Below, one piece after another: positions 44,849 through 53,449 of a stretch of 64,000 nt of DNA. The notes below the pieces were generated by a model that was not told where the DNA came from, ran no database searches, and was given only the letters and a program-made list of their open reading frames with translations. The position numbers and the translations under genes are program-made. Each line of letters starts with the position of its first letter. Positions within the stretch are counted from its first letter, which is position 1. Origin of the DNA: a candidate division KSB1 bacterium (GTDB lineage Bacteria; Zhuqueibacterota; Zhuqueibacteria; Zhuqueibacterales; Zhuqueibacteraceae). The DNA lies in NCBI GenBank assembly GCA_034506255.1, contig JAPDPX010000003.1:248001-312000 (forward strand), given 5' to 3'.

Positions 44849-46249
44849 ATGGCAGGTACCCAACACTTGAAGCTGCGCATCGAACGCAACGGTGAAGTGC
44901 GCGAACGCCATTTGCGTCAGAAGGAAGCCTTGAGCATCGGTCGCAGCCCGGACAACGACATCGTGCTCTATGGCGAGCATTTCCCCAAGAAGATGCAGAT
45001 GTTCGTGCCCAACGGCAACGGCTACGAATTGCGGCTGCTGGAGGGCTGCCGCGGCGAGGTGGTGCAGGACAACAAGCGACTGGACTTCACGGATTTGTTG
45101 TCGCACGGTCTGTTGCCCAAACGGGACGGCTACCCCTGCATTGCCCTCAGCCCGGGCAAATTCGGTTTTGTTCATCTCGGGGATGTGCGCATCGACTTCG
45201 CTTTCGACAGCACGCCAGTCGAAACGCTCGACTTTGCCGGCTTCTCACCAATGCAGGCGTTTCTCAAAAACCTGCAGGAAGACGGCCTGTTCCGCTCGGT
45301 CCTGACGGCGTTGTTGATGACCAGCGCGGGCGTCTCTTACTGGCTTAGCACGATTCCGTTTGCCCCGCCGCGACAGGAGGTTGTCGTCGAGCAGGTGGTG
45401 CGCCGCATCAGCAAGTTTATCCCCAAAGTTCAGGAGCCACCGCCTCCGCCACCGCCGCTTGCCCAAACCAGCACTGCCGGGGCGGACGCAAACAACCCCA
45501 AAAATGAGAAAAAGGAGGGCGCGCAGGAGGGCTCTACCAAAGAGCGCGAAGGCAAAGGCAATGCGGGCTATGGCGAAAAGACGGAGAATCCCGGACAGGG
45601 CGTCAACCTCGAAAATATGGCGGCACTGGCGCTGCTGACCGGCAGCGGCAGCAGCGATCAGGGAAGCGGCGTGCTGCAGCAGTTGCTCGATGATGACCTG
45701 GCCACCAGTCTCACCAGCGTGGTCACCAATACCAAGTTGACCGCCGGCGGCCGCGGCAAGTCCGGACAGGGCCAGGCGGCGGATCCGAACGACATTCTGG
45801 CCGCCAGTCTGATCGGGGAAGGCGAGGGTGGTGGCGGTGCCAAAATCGATGAGATTCTCGCAGGCGACATCGGCTCACAGAAGAAAGTGAGTTTGGAAAA
45901 GGCGGCGCGGGTGCGGGTTGAAACCATGAGCAAGACCGGCGGCTCACAGGAGGCCATGGGCGCGCGCAGCGAGGAATCCCTGCGCGCCGTGCTGATGAAG
46001 AACATGGGGCGCCTGCAGTACATCTACAACAAATATCTCAAGCTCAACCCCGACATCGGCGGCAAGGTGCAGGTCGAGATCACCATCAACGCCGACGGCA
46101 CGGTGGCGAAGGCCGTGGTGCTGAGCTCGGAAATTGCCATCCCGGAGTTCCAGAATGAGATCGTCGACGCCATCAAGCGCTGGAAGTATGATGCCATCGC
46201 CAGCGGCGCGATGACCGTCGTTTGCCCCATCGTGTTTTATAAAGTTTGA
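44849..46249 (+). CDS. FHA-like and TonB/AgmX-type membrane protein
   Basis: 466 residues. N-terminal 115 residues resemble a forkhead-associated domain (KEALSIGRSPDNDIVLYG), but the phosphothreonine-binding Ser and His that should follow are not seen. One membrane helix near residues 150-170 (VLTALLMTSAGVSYWLSTI), then a Pro-rich stretch with seven consecutive Pro, a Gly/Ser/Glu-rich low-complexity linker, and a C-terminal AgmX/PglI or TonB-type domain (LMKNMGRLQYIYNKYLKLNP through IVDAIKRWKYDAI). This is the design of GltG/NfsG-like components of Myxococcus envelope machines, as I recall them. It closes the cluster and is followed by a terminator. Confidence 0.88.
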   Translation: MAGTQHLKLRIERNGEVRERHLRQKEALSIGRSPDNDIVLYGEHFPKKMQMFVPNGNGYELRLLEGCRGEVVQDNKRLDFTDLLSHGLLPKRDGYPCIALSPGKFGFVHLGDVRIDFAFDSTPVETLDFAGFSPMQAFLKNLQEDGLFRSVLTALLMTSAGVSYWLSTIPFAPPRQEVVVEQVVRRISKFIPKVQEPPPPPPPLAQTSTAGADANNPKNEKKEGAQEGSTKEREGKGNAGYGEKTENPGQGVNLENMAALALLTGSGSSDQGSGVLQQLLDDDLATSLTSVVTNTKLTAGGRGKSGQGQAADPNDILAASLIGEGEGGGGAKIDEILAGDIGSQKKVSLEKAARVRVETMSKTGGSQEAMGARSEESLRAVLMKNMGRLQYIYNKYLKLNPDIGGKVQVEITINADGTVAKAVVLSSEIAIPEFQNEIVDAIKRWKYDAIASGAMTVVCPIVFYKV

Positions 46250-46869
46250 ACACGGCCGCGGCGCCCCCGGCACGGCAGAGATCTGAGCCGGCGGATTTAT
46301 TGTTCCTTCAGACTATTCGCAAGACACGACTCGGCCGGCAGCATGCGGCCGACTGCAACACCCAACGGAAATTCCCCTGCAGAGCAACCGCTTCTGCCGG
46401 GGAATTTTTTTCGGAGCCAGCCTGCCGTGGAGACCTCGGCGTTTTCACCGCGCGCTCCAGTGATGAGCGGGAGACTGGACTGTTTCGTGTCCGTCCAAAA
46501 TCACTGACTTTGCAACGGCTGTTCCCGCAATGGCCTGGCCCTCCTCTAAAAATCGCGTCAGATCATGCGAAATGCTACAGGCCACTCCCAACGGCGTTTA
46601 AAGACATGCAAGCTTCCCCTCTCTACAAACAGTCACTCCTGACGGAGTTTTGGGAACACGCCATTTCTTCCCGGCACAAGCAAGTCAGCATGCCAAATTC
46701 AGGTTGTATCCTCCGGCTCAGCCGTGGTGGGAACGTTTGGGGAGGGAAATTATTTTTTACAGAAGTATGTTTTCCGCCTGGCACGCGGCTACTTCAATAA
46801 CCTGTGGAAGTGGCCCGCCTGATGCCATTCGGGCGAATCGTCGCAAAAAATTGATTGAACTTGGGCGAG
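46250..46869. other. Gap after the envelope-machine cluster
   Basis: 620 bases between convergent genes, with a terminator at 46369 and no supported gene. Confidence 0.5.
46369..46411 (+). terminator. Intrinsic terminator of the envelope-machine operon
   Basis: Long stem: AAATTCCCC pairs with GGGGAATTT, continued by GCAGAG with CTTCTGC, followed by a run of seven T. It lies 120 bases after the last gene of the cluster. Confidence 0.85.
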
Positions 46870-48990
46870 TCAGTTTCCCCCCGCCTTCCAGTGCAACCGC
46901 ACGGCCACGCCCTGTGCCTGATGTTCAAACACCAGCCAATGCAGCATGCCGTCATGCGTGCTCGTGAGAGTGACGGGCGCGCCCGCGTGGCTTGCCGTCA
47001 CCTGCACCTGCGGTGCGGGCGCAAACACGAGCACGCGCGCCTGCCTGCCCGCCGGCCCTTTCACGACAAAGGAAAATTCGCCCTGCTGTCTGCGCTCCTG
47101 CGTGATGGCCGCCGAGGCCGCCAGCACATGGGCGGCGGCGCTGTCGAGTTTGGCGAGATCGAACAGCAGTGCCTGCCCGCCGGGCGCAACCCTGATTTGC
47201 CTGCAGCGGGGAAGTTGCGGGTCAAACAAATCGATGAAATCGCCGGCGAGTATCTGGGCGCTGGTATCCGCGGTTTCGGCAAAAGTGGCGGCGACAAGGT
47301 AGGGCCCGCGGCGCAAGCGCAGGTAGTTTTGCGGTATGATTTTCCGTCCCGCCGGCAGCGCTGCCCCCGCCAGTTGCAGCAGATAGCGGGCTGACTCCTT
47401 TTTTTGCGCATAGCCGGCGGGGTCCTCGGTCAAATAGATGAACGACCCCATGCCCACGGGATTGCGGCCGGGCTTGGGCCAATAGCCGAGTTTGAGCGTC
47501 TCAAACAAATGTTCTGCCGGCTGCACATAGTCAAACATGCCGCGGCGCCACCACTCCGTGACGCGATTGAAGGGATCGTTGCCGGCGTCGATGAAAATCA
47601 GCGTGCCACCTGCCCGCACCCAGTTGCTCAGGCGCTCATGCCATTCGTGATCCTGCGGCTTCATGAAGGAATAGCTCAGGAAAATCACCTTGCAGCCGGT
47701 GAGATACTGGGGCAGATGCAGGTTCTCCATCACCAGCGGCTGGATGAAAACCCCGTGTTTAAGCAGCGGCAGCGCCAGGCCGTAGAAAAACGACAGCAGA
47801 GAATCTGCGGGCGCCGGTGCGGCGCGCTGCAACAGCATGGACTCGCTCAGCAGGATACCCACCCCGTGCTCGGCGGCCTCGTGTGCGGTTTCCGGTTGGC
47901 GCATGTTGCCCAGTGCGTGAGCGATAATCAACATCATTTGCAGCAAGCGGCTGGCGCTGTCGGCCGGTGCGTGGCTGCCAGCCGCCGCCACACCGGGCAA
48001 CTCATACTGCCAATGTGCCGGGTAAAACAAGGCCGCCGCCACCTGCGCGCGCAACCGGCTTTCGGCCTCCGCCATCGAAATCGATGTGCTTCCTTCAAAG
48101 GGGTTGATTTGCAGCCAAAGTTGTTTGTCATGGCCGCGGACTTGATTGGCAAACAGACCGTATTCCAGCAGGGCATTTTCGAAGGGCCGGACAGCCACGA
48201 CGCCGGCATAGCGGCTGGCGGCCGTCAATGCCTCGGGGCCAACTCTGGCGAGCAAACCATCGCAATCCGGAATGTGCAGGCCGCGGGTGGCCGGACCGAC
48301 GGCCCCGCGACGGCTGTTGGTCAGCAGGCTGGGGGTGGCGAGGTAACAGGCCACCTCGCGATTTGTCTCTTGCGCGCGTTTTTTGGCGTGGGCAAACAGC
48401 CTCACCAGCGCCTCCCAATACAGCCGCTGCTGGTGTTTGCTCATGGCATAGCGCAGGCTGGCGGATTGCGAGGGATTCTGCCAGGGGCTGGCAGTGGCCT
48501 CCTGCCAGACGCGCTGAAATGCCGCGCTGGAATCCGCGCCCGGCAGAAAGGCGGGATCATCAAGAATGACGGCCGCCGCGCCACAATTCAGCGCGTGTGT
48601 GATTTTGGCCTCGAGATAATGGAGAAACGCAGGCGTGGGGAACAATTCGGGGTTGCTGCTTTCCGGCGCCGCAAGCTGATATTCACCGGGATGAGGCGTG
48701 CCGTCCCACGTACCCAGCACATAGTCCTGATACGGCCCGCGATTGAGAACGAGGTTGAAGTACACTTGCACACCCTGTGCGCGCCATCGCTGTGCCGCCG
48801 GGAGAAAGGTGTCGTCCGCATTGCTGAGCAACACCGCCTGGACCTGGCTTGCCAGCGCTGCAGGCTGCCCGGCAGCCACACGCAGACATGTGCGGGCGAT
48901 GGCTGTCGTGTCGCCGGGCGATTGTGCCACGACGGGCAACGGCAGCCAGAACGAGCAGAGCACAGCGAGTGTGACGGGTTTTAAATTCAT
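46870..48990 (-). CDS. Large secreted protein, glycosidase-like
   Basis: 706 residues from the ATG at 48990 with AAGGA five bases upstream (an ATG two codons earlier is possible). Signal peptide PVTLAVLCSFWLPLPVVAQ. Residues about 40-330 look like a TIM-barrel glycoside hydrolase fold (AAQRWRAQGVQVYFNLVLNR, GAAAVILDDPAF, EVACYLATPSLLTN), and residues about 380-540 like a glutamine-amidotransferase-like domain of the type found in DUF4350 or beta-galactosidase trimer modules (GCKVIFLSYSFMKPQDHEW, WVRAGGTLIFIDAG). The C-terminus has a beta-rich stretch. No catalytic acid pair could be assigned with confidence. Confidence 0.7.
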   Translation of the reverse strand: MNLKPVTLAVLCSFWLPLPVVAQSPGDTTAIARTCLRVAAGQPAALASQVQAVLLSNADDTFLPAAQRWRAQGVQVYFNLVLNRGPYQDYVLGTWDGTPHPGEYQLAAPESSNPELFPTPAFLHYLEAKITHALNCGAAAVILDDPAFLPGADSSAAFQRVWQEATASPWQNPSQSASLRYAMSKHQQRLYWEALVRLFAHAKKRAQETNREVACYLATPSLLTNSRRGAVGPATRGLHIPDCDGLLARVGPEALTAASRYAGVVAVRPFENALLEYGLFANQVRGHDKQLWLQINPFEGSTSISMAEAESRLRAQVAAALFYPAHWQYELPGVAAAGSHAPADSASRLLQMMLIIAHALGNMRQPETAHEAAEHGVGILLSESMLLQRAAPAPADSLLSFFYGLALPLLKHGVFIQPLVMENLHLPQYLTGCKVIFLSYSFMKPQDHEWHERLSNWVRAGGTLIFIDAGNDPFNRVTEWWRRGMFDYVQPAEHLFETLKLGYWPKPGRNPVGMGSFIYLTEDPAGYAQKKESARYLLQLAGAALPAGRKIIPQNYLRLRRGPYLVAATFAETADTSAQILAGDFIDLFDPQLPRCRQIRVAPGGQALLFDLAKLDSAAAHVLAASAAITQERRQQGEFSFVVKGPAGRQARVLVFAPAPQVQVTASHAGAPVTLTSTHDGMLHWLVFEHQAQGVAVRLHWKAGGN

Positions 48991-49365
48991 GGCCATCCTT
49001 GCAATGTGAGGAATAGTTCCGAGCGCGACAAAGCCGCGTGTGCGAGTCCCGCCGCGCTGCGGCAGTCAAAAGCACAGACCGGGGGAGCTTCATCATGGCG
49101 TCAGGGCCCGCCGCGGGAATTGAGGGGCTGTTTGCGTCCAGCAGCAGAGAATACCGGCAAGGCGGGGCAAACGCGGGCAGCGCTGCCAGGTTTTGCTCGC
49201 AAAAACACTTGGCTTTCGCGGTGACGGCTTGCTATATTGCGCCCGGCGAGTACGCCCGGAAAATCACGGCAGGCCGGGTGACAGGCACGCACTTTACACC
49301 TGCGACAGGTTTTCTTCGTCCACGCACTGAGGCCGGCGGGTGAATACCGTTTTACCCCCATCGAG
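48991..49365. other. Divergent region before the methyltransferase gene
   Basis: 375 bases between divergent genes. It holds the + strand promoter listed at 49209 but no supported gene. Confidence 0.45.
49209..49238 (+). promoter_or_regulatory. Promoter before the ICMT-like gene
   Basis: -35 TTGGCT (49209-49214), 18-base spacer, -10 TATATT (49233-49238). The leader to the ATG at 49366 would be about 120 bases. Confidence 0.5.
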
Positions 49366-49944
49366 ATGAATATGGATCTGCGACAGTGGTTGTTCAAATA
49401 TCGCAGCTACACACCGATTCCCCTGTTGCTCGTCATTCTATGGCTGGCCAATCCCACGCCCCTCAGTTTGATCTCCGGCTTTTTGATCGCTTTGACCGGT
49501 GAGAGTTTGCGCCTGTGGGGCGTGCGGCATGCCGGCGGTGCCACCCGCACGACTGGACCGGTCGGCGCCGGCGCGGAGTTGATCACTCACGGCCCGTTTG
49601 CCCACGTGCGCAACCCGCTTTATCTCGGCAATTTTGTTCTGAGTCTGGGCCTGTGTGTGATGGCCAATGCCTGGATGCCGTGGATGTTGCTGGTGTTCGT
49701 GACGGCCTTTGCCTGGCAATACCGCCAGATCATTGCTCTCGAAGAAGAACACTTGCAGCAGCGCTTTGGTCAGGTTTATACCGACTATTTCAACCATGTG
49801 CCGCGCTTTTTGCCGCGTTTGACACCGTTCAAAAAGCAGCAGGTCGAAGTGATGCCGCTCCGCCGCGCGCTCAAGATCGAACGCAATACGCTCATGAGTT
49901 TTGCGGCGGTCAGCCTGGCGATATTTTTGCTCTGGCGGTTTTGA
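49366..49944 (+). CDS. Isoprenylcysteine methyltransferase-like membrane protein
   Basis: 192 residues (a start two codons later is equally possible). Four or five membrane helices and the ICMT/PEMT signature HGPFAHVRNPLYLGNF, then EEEHLQQRFGQVYTDYFNHV. The family transfers methyl groups from S-adenosylmethionine to lipids or prenylated ends within the membrane; bacterial members are usually of unknown substrate. The lipid A gene lpxB follows after 107 bases, so a role in envelope lipids is possible. Confidence 0.85.
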   Translation: MNMDLRQWLFKYRSYTPIPLLLVILWLANPTPLSLISGFLIALTGESLRLWGVRHAGGATRTTGPVGAGAELITHGPFAHVRNPLYLGNFVLSLGLCVMANAWMPWMLLVFVTAFAWQYRQIIALEEEHLQQRFGQVYTDYFNHVPRFLPRLTPFKKQQVEVMPLRRALKIERNTLMSFAAVSLAIFLLWRF

Positions 49945-50051
49945 AAGCGTGGCAAACGGCGCAAGCGGGCAGCGGGTCCGGGCAGTGCCCGCCGACCAAA
50001 ATCCCGGCCGCCCGCGAGAAGCCCGTCCGGCACAAAAGTACTTCTTCTCTC

Positions 50052-51224
50052 ATGCCTTTCTCTCCCGACATTCTCATCGTGGCCGGCGAAGCCAGCGGTG
50101 ATTTGCATGGCACGCGGCTGGTGCAGGCGCTCAAAGCCGCGGCACCCGCCTGCCGGATCTTCGGCATCGGTGGCGACGGCATGGCCGGCGCCGGCATGGA
50201 ACTGCTCTTTCACATTCGCGACATGGCGGTGGTCGGCTTCTCGGAAGTCATTCGCCATCTGCCCTTCCTGCGCAAAGTGATGGCCGCCTTGCTGGCGGAA
50301 GTGGAGCGCCGGCGGCCGGCGGTGGTCATCCTGATCGACTATCCCGGTTTCAATTTGCGGCTGGCGCAGCGGCTGCGCCCGCGCGGTTGCAAGATTCTCT
50401 ATTACATTGCACCGCAAGTGTGGGCGTGGGGCGGAAATCGCATTGCCAAAATGGCGAAGCTGGTGGACGAGATGGCCGTGGTGTTCCCCTTCGAAGCGCC
50501 GTTGTTTGCCAATGCCGGTCTGCGCACACATTTTGTCGGCCATCCCCTGCTGGAAGGATTGTCGCCCCGTCTCTCCCGCCGGGAGTTTTTGGCGGCACAC
50601 GGCTTCGTGGAAGGCAGGCCGTTGCTCGGCCTCCTGCCCGGCAGCCGCCATCATGAGATTGTGCGTCTGCTGCCGGATATGATCGCCACTGCCCGGATCT
50701 TGCAGCAGCAACACCCCGGCCTGCAAATCGCTGTGGCCCAGGCCCCGACTCTGCCGGCGCGCCTCTATCAGGAAATAATTCCAAACGGTGACGTGCGCCT
50801 GCTTGCCGGAACCACTTATGAATTGATGCGTGACAGCACCGCCTGCCTGGTGTGCTCCGGCACGGCCACACTGGAGACCGCCTGTTTCGGCACGCCGCTC
50901 GCGATCGTCTATCGTGTCTCGCGGCTTTCCTATGCCATCGGCAAGCGCCTGGTCAAGCTGCCATATATTGGTCTGGTGAATGTTGTGGCCGGCCGCCTGA
51001 TTGCGCCGGAATTTGTGCAGCAGGCATTCCAACCGCAGCGTGTGGCCGGGGCATTGTCGCCCTATTTGCAGCCGACACCGGAGCGCGCGGCCATTTGCCG
51101 GGCCTTGCAGCAGGTGCGCGAGCGTTTGGGCACGCCCGGTGCCAGCCAGCGCACCGCTGCGATTGCCTTGCGCCTGGCCGGCGCGGGCGAAAATCTCATG
51201 CCCCGCCCGGTCACGGCGGCGTAG
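50052..51224 (+). CDS. lpxB: Lipid-A-disaccharide synthase
   Basis: 390 residues from the ATG at 50052. LpxB motifs: ILIVAGEASGDLHG, FGIGGDGMAGAGMEL, VVILIDYPGFNLRLA, YYIAPQVWAWG and LLPGSRHHEI, then CSGTATLETACFGTPLAIVY. It joins UDP-2,3-diacylglucosamine and 2,3-diacylglucosamine-1-phosphate in lipid A synthesis, which shows an LPS-type outer membrane. Other lpx genes are not in the window. Confidence 0.96.
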   Translation: MPFSPDILIVAGEASGDLHGTRLVQALKAAAPACRIFGIGGDGMAGAGMELLFHIRDMAVVGFSEVIRHLPFLRKVMAALLAEVERRRPAVVILIDYPGFNLRLAQRLRPRGCKILYYIAPQVWAWGGNRIAKMAKLVDEMAVVFPFEAPLFANAGLRTHFVGHPLLEGLSPRLSRREFLAAHGFVEGRPLLGLLPGSRHHEIVRLLPDMIATARILQQQHPGLQIAVAQAPTLPARLYQEIIPNGDVRLLAGTTYELMRDSTACLVCSGTATLETACFGTPLAIVYRVSRLSYAIGKRLVKLPYIGLVNVVAGRLIAPEFVQQAFQPQRVAGALSPYLQPTPERAAICRALQQVRERLGTPGASQRTAAIALRLAGAGENLMPRPVTAA

Positions 51225-51382
51225 TTGAGGTCCCTGCTGACTTTTGCCTTGCACGTCTTGCCGGTTCCTTGACGCGTGCAATTGCACTCCCGGTGCGCGT
51301 GCGGATTCGAGCCGGGGCCGCACGCCACGGCCGGTGAAACAGACTTCTGCTTCCATTCTTGGGGATTGAAGCGCAGACAGGC

Positions 51383-51420
51383 AAAAAAAAACAGGCATGC
51401 GGCGGTCGCCGACATGCCTG
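51383..51420 (-). terminator. Intrinsic terminator of the His-rich lipoprotein gene
   Basis: On the - strand the stem CAGGCATG with CATGCCTG (inner CGGC/GCCG pair, 4-base loop) is followed by nine T. It starts about 20 bases after the stop of the small lipoprotein gene. Confidence 0.88.
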
Positions 51421-51441
51421 CGAGAGATGGGCTGTGACAGG

Positions 51442-51693
51442 TTATCTCACAATCCACACGCCGCCCACCAGGTGATGGCCGCAGCGGGGGCCGTGCACAT
51501 GTCCCTTGAGGTAAAACCAGCGGTTGCCGTGGCGGTAATGTCCGCAGTGCACCGTGTGAACGTGGCCGGCGTCGATTACCACCACCCGGGCGCCATGAGG
51601 GTGCCGTGCCGGGGCCGCACAACTGCCCAGTGTGACGGGCACGAGCAGCAGGCCGATAACCGGCAGCAGGCGGGTAATGCCTCTTGTTTTCAT
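51442..51693 (-). CDS. Small His-rich lipoprotein
   Basis: 83 residues from the ATG at 51693, with GGAG about nine bases upstream. Lipobox VTLGSC. The mature 59 residues hold about 13 His, two Cys and several Tyr/Trp/Gly (GHVHTVHCGHYRHGNRWFY, then GHVHGPRCGHHL), a composition suited to binding metal ions such as Ni, Zn or Cu. Length and layout resemble small envelope proteins of no known function. It follows the charged coiled-coil gene by 82 bases on the same strand. Confidence 0.75.
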   Translation of the reverse strand: MKTRGITRLLPVIGLLLVPVTLGSCAAPARHPHGARVVVIDAGHVHTVHCGHYRHGNRWFYLKGHVHGPRCGHHLVGGVWIVR

Positions 51694-51775
51694 GGAATCA
51701 TACTCCGCAGTTTGATCGCGAGGGAGCCGTGCCTGCCCGGCTGTCACAGCCGGCACAGGTTCGCAGCGTCTCCCG

Positions 51776-52486
51776 TCAGTTTTTCCGATCTTCCCGGGTT
51801 TCGCGACGATCCTCGCGCCATTCCCGTTTGTCTTCCGCCACTTCGCGCAAACCGAGTTTGATTTCTTCGCGCAACAGGGCAAGATAATCTTCCAACAATC
51901 GTTTTTGTTTCTCCTGCAGGGCTGCCTCCAGCGGCTTGTCGGCGGCGTCGATTTGTTTTTGCAAAAGCCGCAGCTCATGGGCAATCGCGAGTTTGCAGTT
52001 GAAAATCTCCTCCGCCTGGCGGGCATCCGCCGCGTCATCACGGCGATCGCGGCGGTCATCACGACGGTCGTGGCGATCGTCGCGCAACTGCCGCAGTGAG
52101 CCGTCGCCATCATGGCGTTCCTGCCGCACTTTCCGTCGCGCGGCTTCCAGCTCCTTCTGTGACTGGCGCAGCTCGCGGTTGGCCTGCTGAACTTCGGCAC
52201 CGGCTTCGCGCAAATCCTGCCGCAGCGCCAGCGCGATTTTTTGTTCCACCGCCTGCAGCGCAATCGTCTCACCCCCCTGGCGCAGAGTGTCCCACTGCAG
52301 GATGAGATCCGAAAGCCGGTCGAGATCGCGGTGGTCATCGGCGACGTGAGCCGACGCGTGTGCGATACCCGCCTGGTCCTGTAACCGTTCTTTGGTATTG
52401 CGTGCCGGTTGTGCCGCCGCCTGGGTCGCGCCCAGCCCGGCAAGCGTGAGGGAAAGGACCACGCGGAAAAGACCACGCAAGTTCAT
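51776..52486 (-). CDS. Secreted charged coiled-coil protein
   Basis: 236 residues with a signal peptide (VVLSLTLAGLGATQAAAQ). Most of the rest is long charged helices (VEQKIALALRQDLREAGAEV, QQANRELRQSQKELEAARRK). Near residues 128-150 a short repeat alternates His/Arg/Asp (DDRHDRRDDRRDRRDDA), encoded by a tandem GC-rich repeat around 52030-52090; the same style returns at the C-terminus (EWREDRRETREDRKN). Such periplasmic helical proteins often act as metal or stress partners; with the His-rich lipoprotein next door a metal role is plausible but unproven. Confidence 0.75.
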   Translation of the reverse strand: MNLRGLFRVVLSLTLAGLGATQAAAQPARNTKERLQDQAGIAHASAHVADDHRDLDRLSDLILQWDTLRQGGETIALQAVEQKIALALRQDLREAGAEVQQANRELRQSQKELEAARRKVRQERHDGDGSLRQLRDDRHDRRDDRRDRRDDAADARQAEEIFNCKLAIAHELRLLQKQIDAADKPLEAALQEKQKRLLEDYLALLREEIKLGLREVAEDKREWREDRRETREDRKN

Positions 52487-53449
52487 ACCTTCTCCATAAA
52501 AAAGGAATCGCTGCTACTGTGGTCGGGAATTTTTCTGCTGCCGCAGATGCCACCTGCCAGGGCAAGAATATTGCCACGGTCGGCAGGCATGACTTCACAA
52601 GAACTTGCCGTGATGAGAGAAACAGCAGTGCACAGACAAGGTCAAAATCAGCTCAAAAAGCCGTACCGTTTCGAACAGTGCCGGCACAGACAACCTGACT
52701 GGCGCGGTCAGGGAAGGTTGGTCGGTATGAGGCACAATCCGGTGATGTTAAATTTGTCTGACGGTTGGTGAGTGAGAGCGGACTGAGGGAAGGTCGTAGC
52801 GGCCGGCATGGTCACGAAAATGTCGTAGGGCGGGCTTCCAGCCCATTGCCACTAATTTTTCAAACAAAGCAAAATAACTCTCACGCCAAAAGTTTTTCTG
52901 CAGCTATGGTCCAACAACAAGCCGCAGCACCGCGCAAATCACACAAACCACCGGCTCTTCCCCTTGTGCCCCCGCGGGATTGCGTGATTCAAAAATCTTC
53001 GCGGTGACAGTTCAGCCTCTTTTTGATCTGCCACGACTTGATCGTGGCATTCCTGCAGAAAGCATCCGCAGGATCGCAAGATAAAGCCACAGTCGAACCG
53101 TGGCGGAACGGTTATTCTTTTGGAAACCCCTGCGGCTTTGCGTCCGTGCGTGTTTTGGCTTTGGGATTTTATCGCGTCGCAAAATTTAGCCGCATTGGGC
53201 TGCCAGTCTGCAGGCAGACAAGGCGTCCAATGTCACCAACTTTTCAAGCAAAGCAAAAAACTCCCGGACAAAGACGGGAAACCGCGGAGGTTTTGCAAAG
53301 ATTTTCAAGCCACCAAACCCACCAGGAGCACGAGGGAAAACTTGATCGCCCTGGTGATCTTTGTAGTGATAAGACGCGTGTTCGGCAATTCCCGGGGAAA
53401 ACTCGTTGCGTCTCCATCAAAGCTCCGAAGCCGGGCCCCGGCCGGCTTG
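52487..53449. repeat. Intergenic region with degenerate repeats
   Basis: About 960 bases with no supported gene. Two stretches, about 52855-52885 and 53239-53270, share the theme TTTTCAA(A/G)CAAAGCAAAA followed by an ACTC/CTCCC element. A third stretch, about 53308-53340, reads AAGCCACCAAACCCACCAGG, which resembles the CACCAAGACACCAAG element seen in intergenic DNA of several environmental phyla. A GGGCT-TCC-AGCCC hairpin lies near 52834. These look like decayed copies of a dispersed repeat. Confidence 0.5.

Noticed and set aside
46246..46800. 184-codon + strand open frame after the TonB-type gene
   Set aside because: Crosses the intrinsic terminator at 46369 and lacks any family feature.
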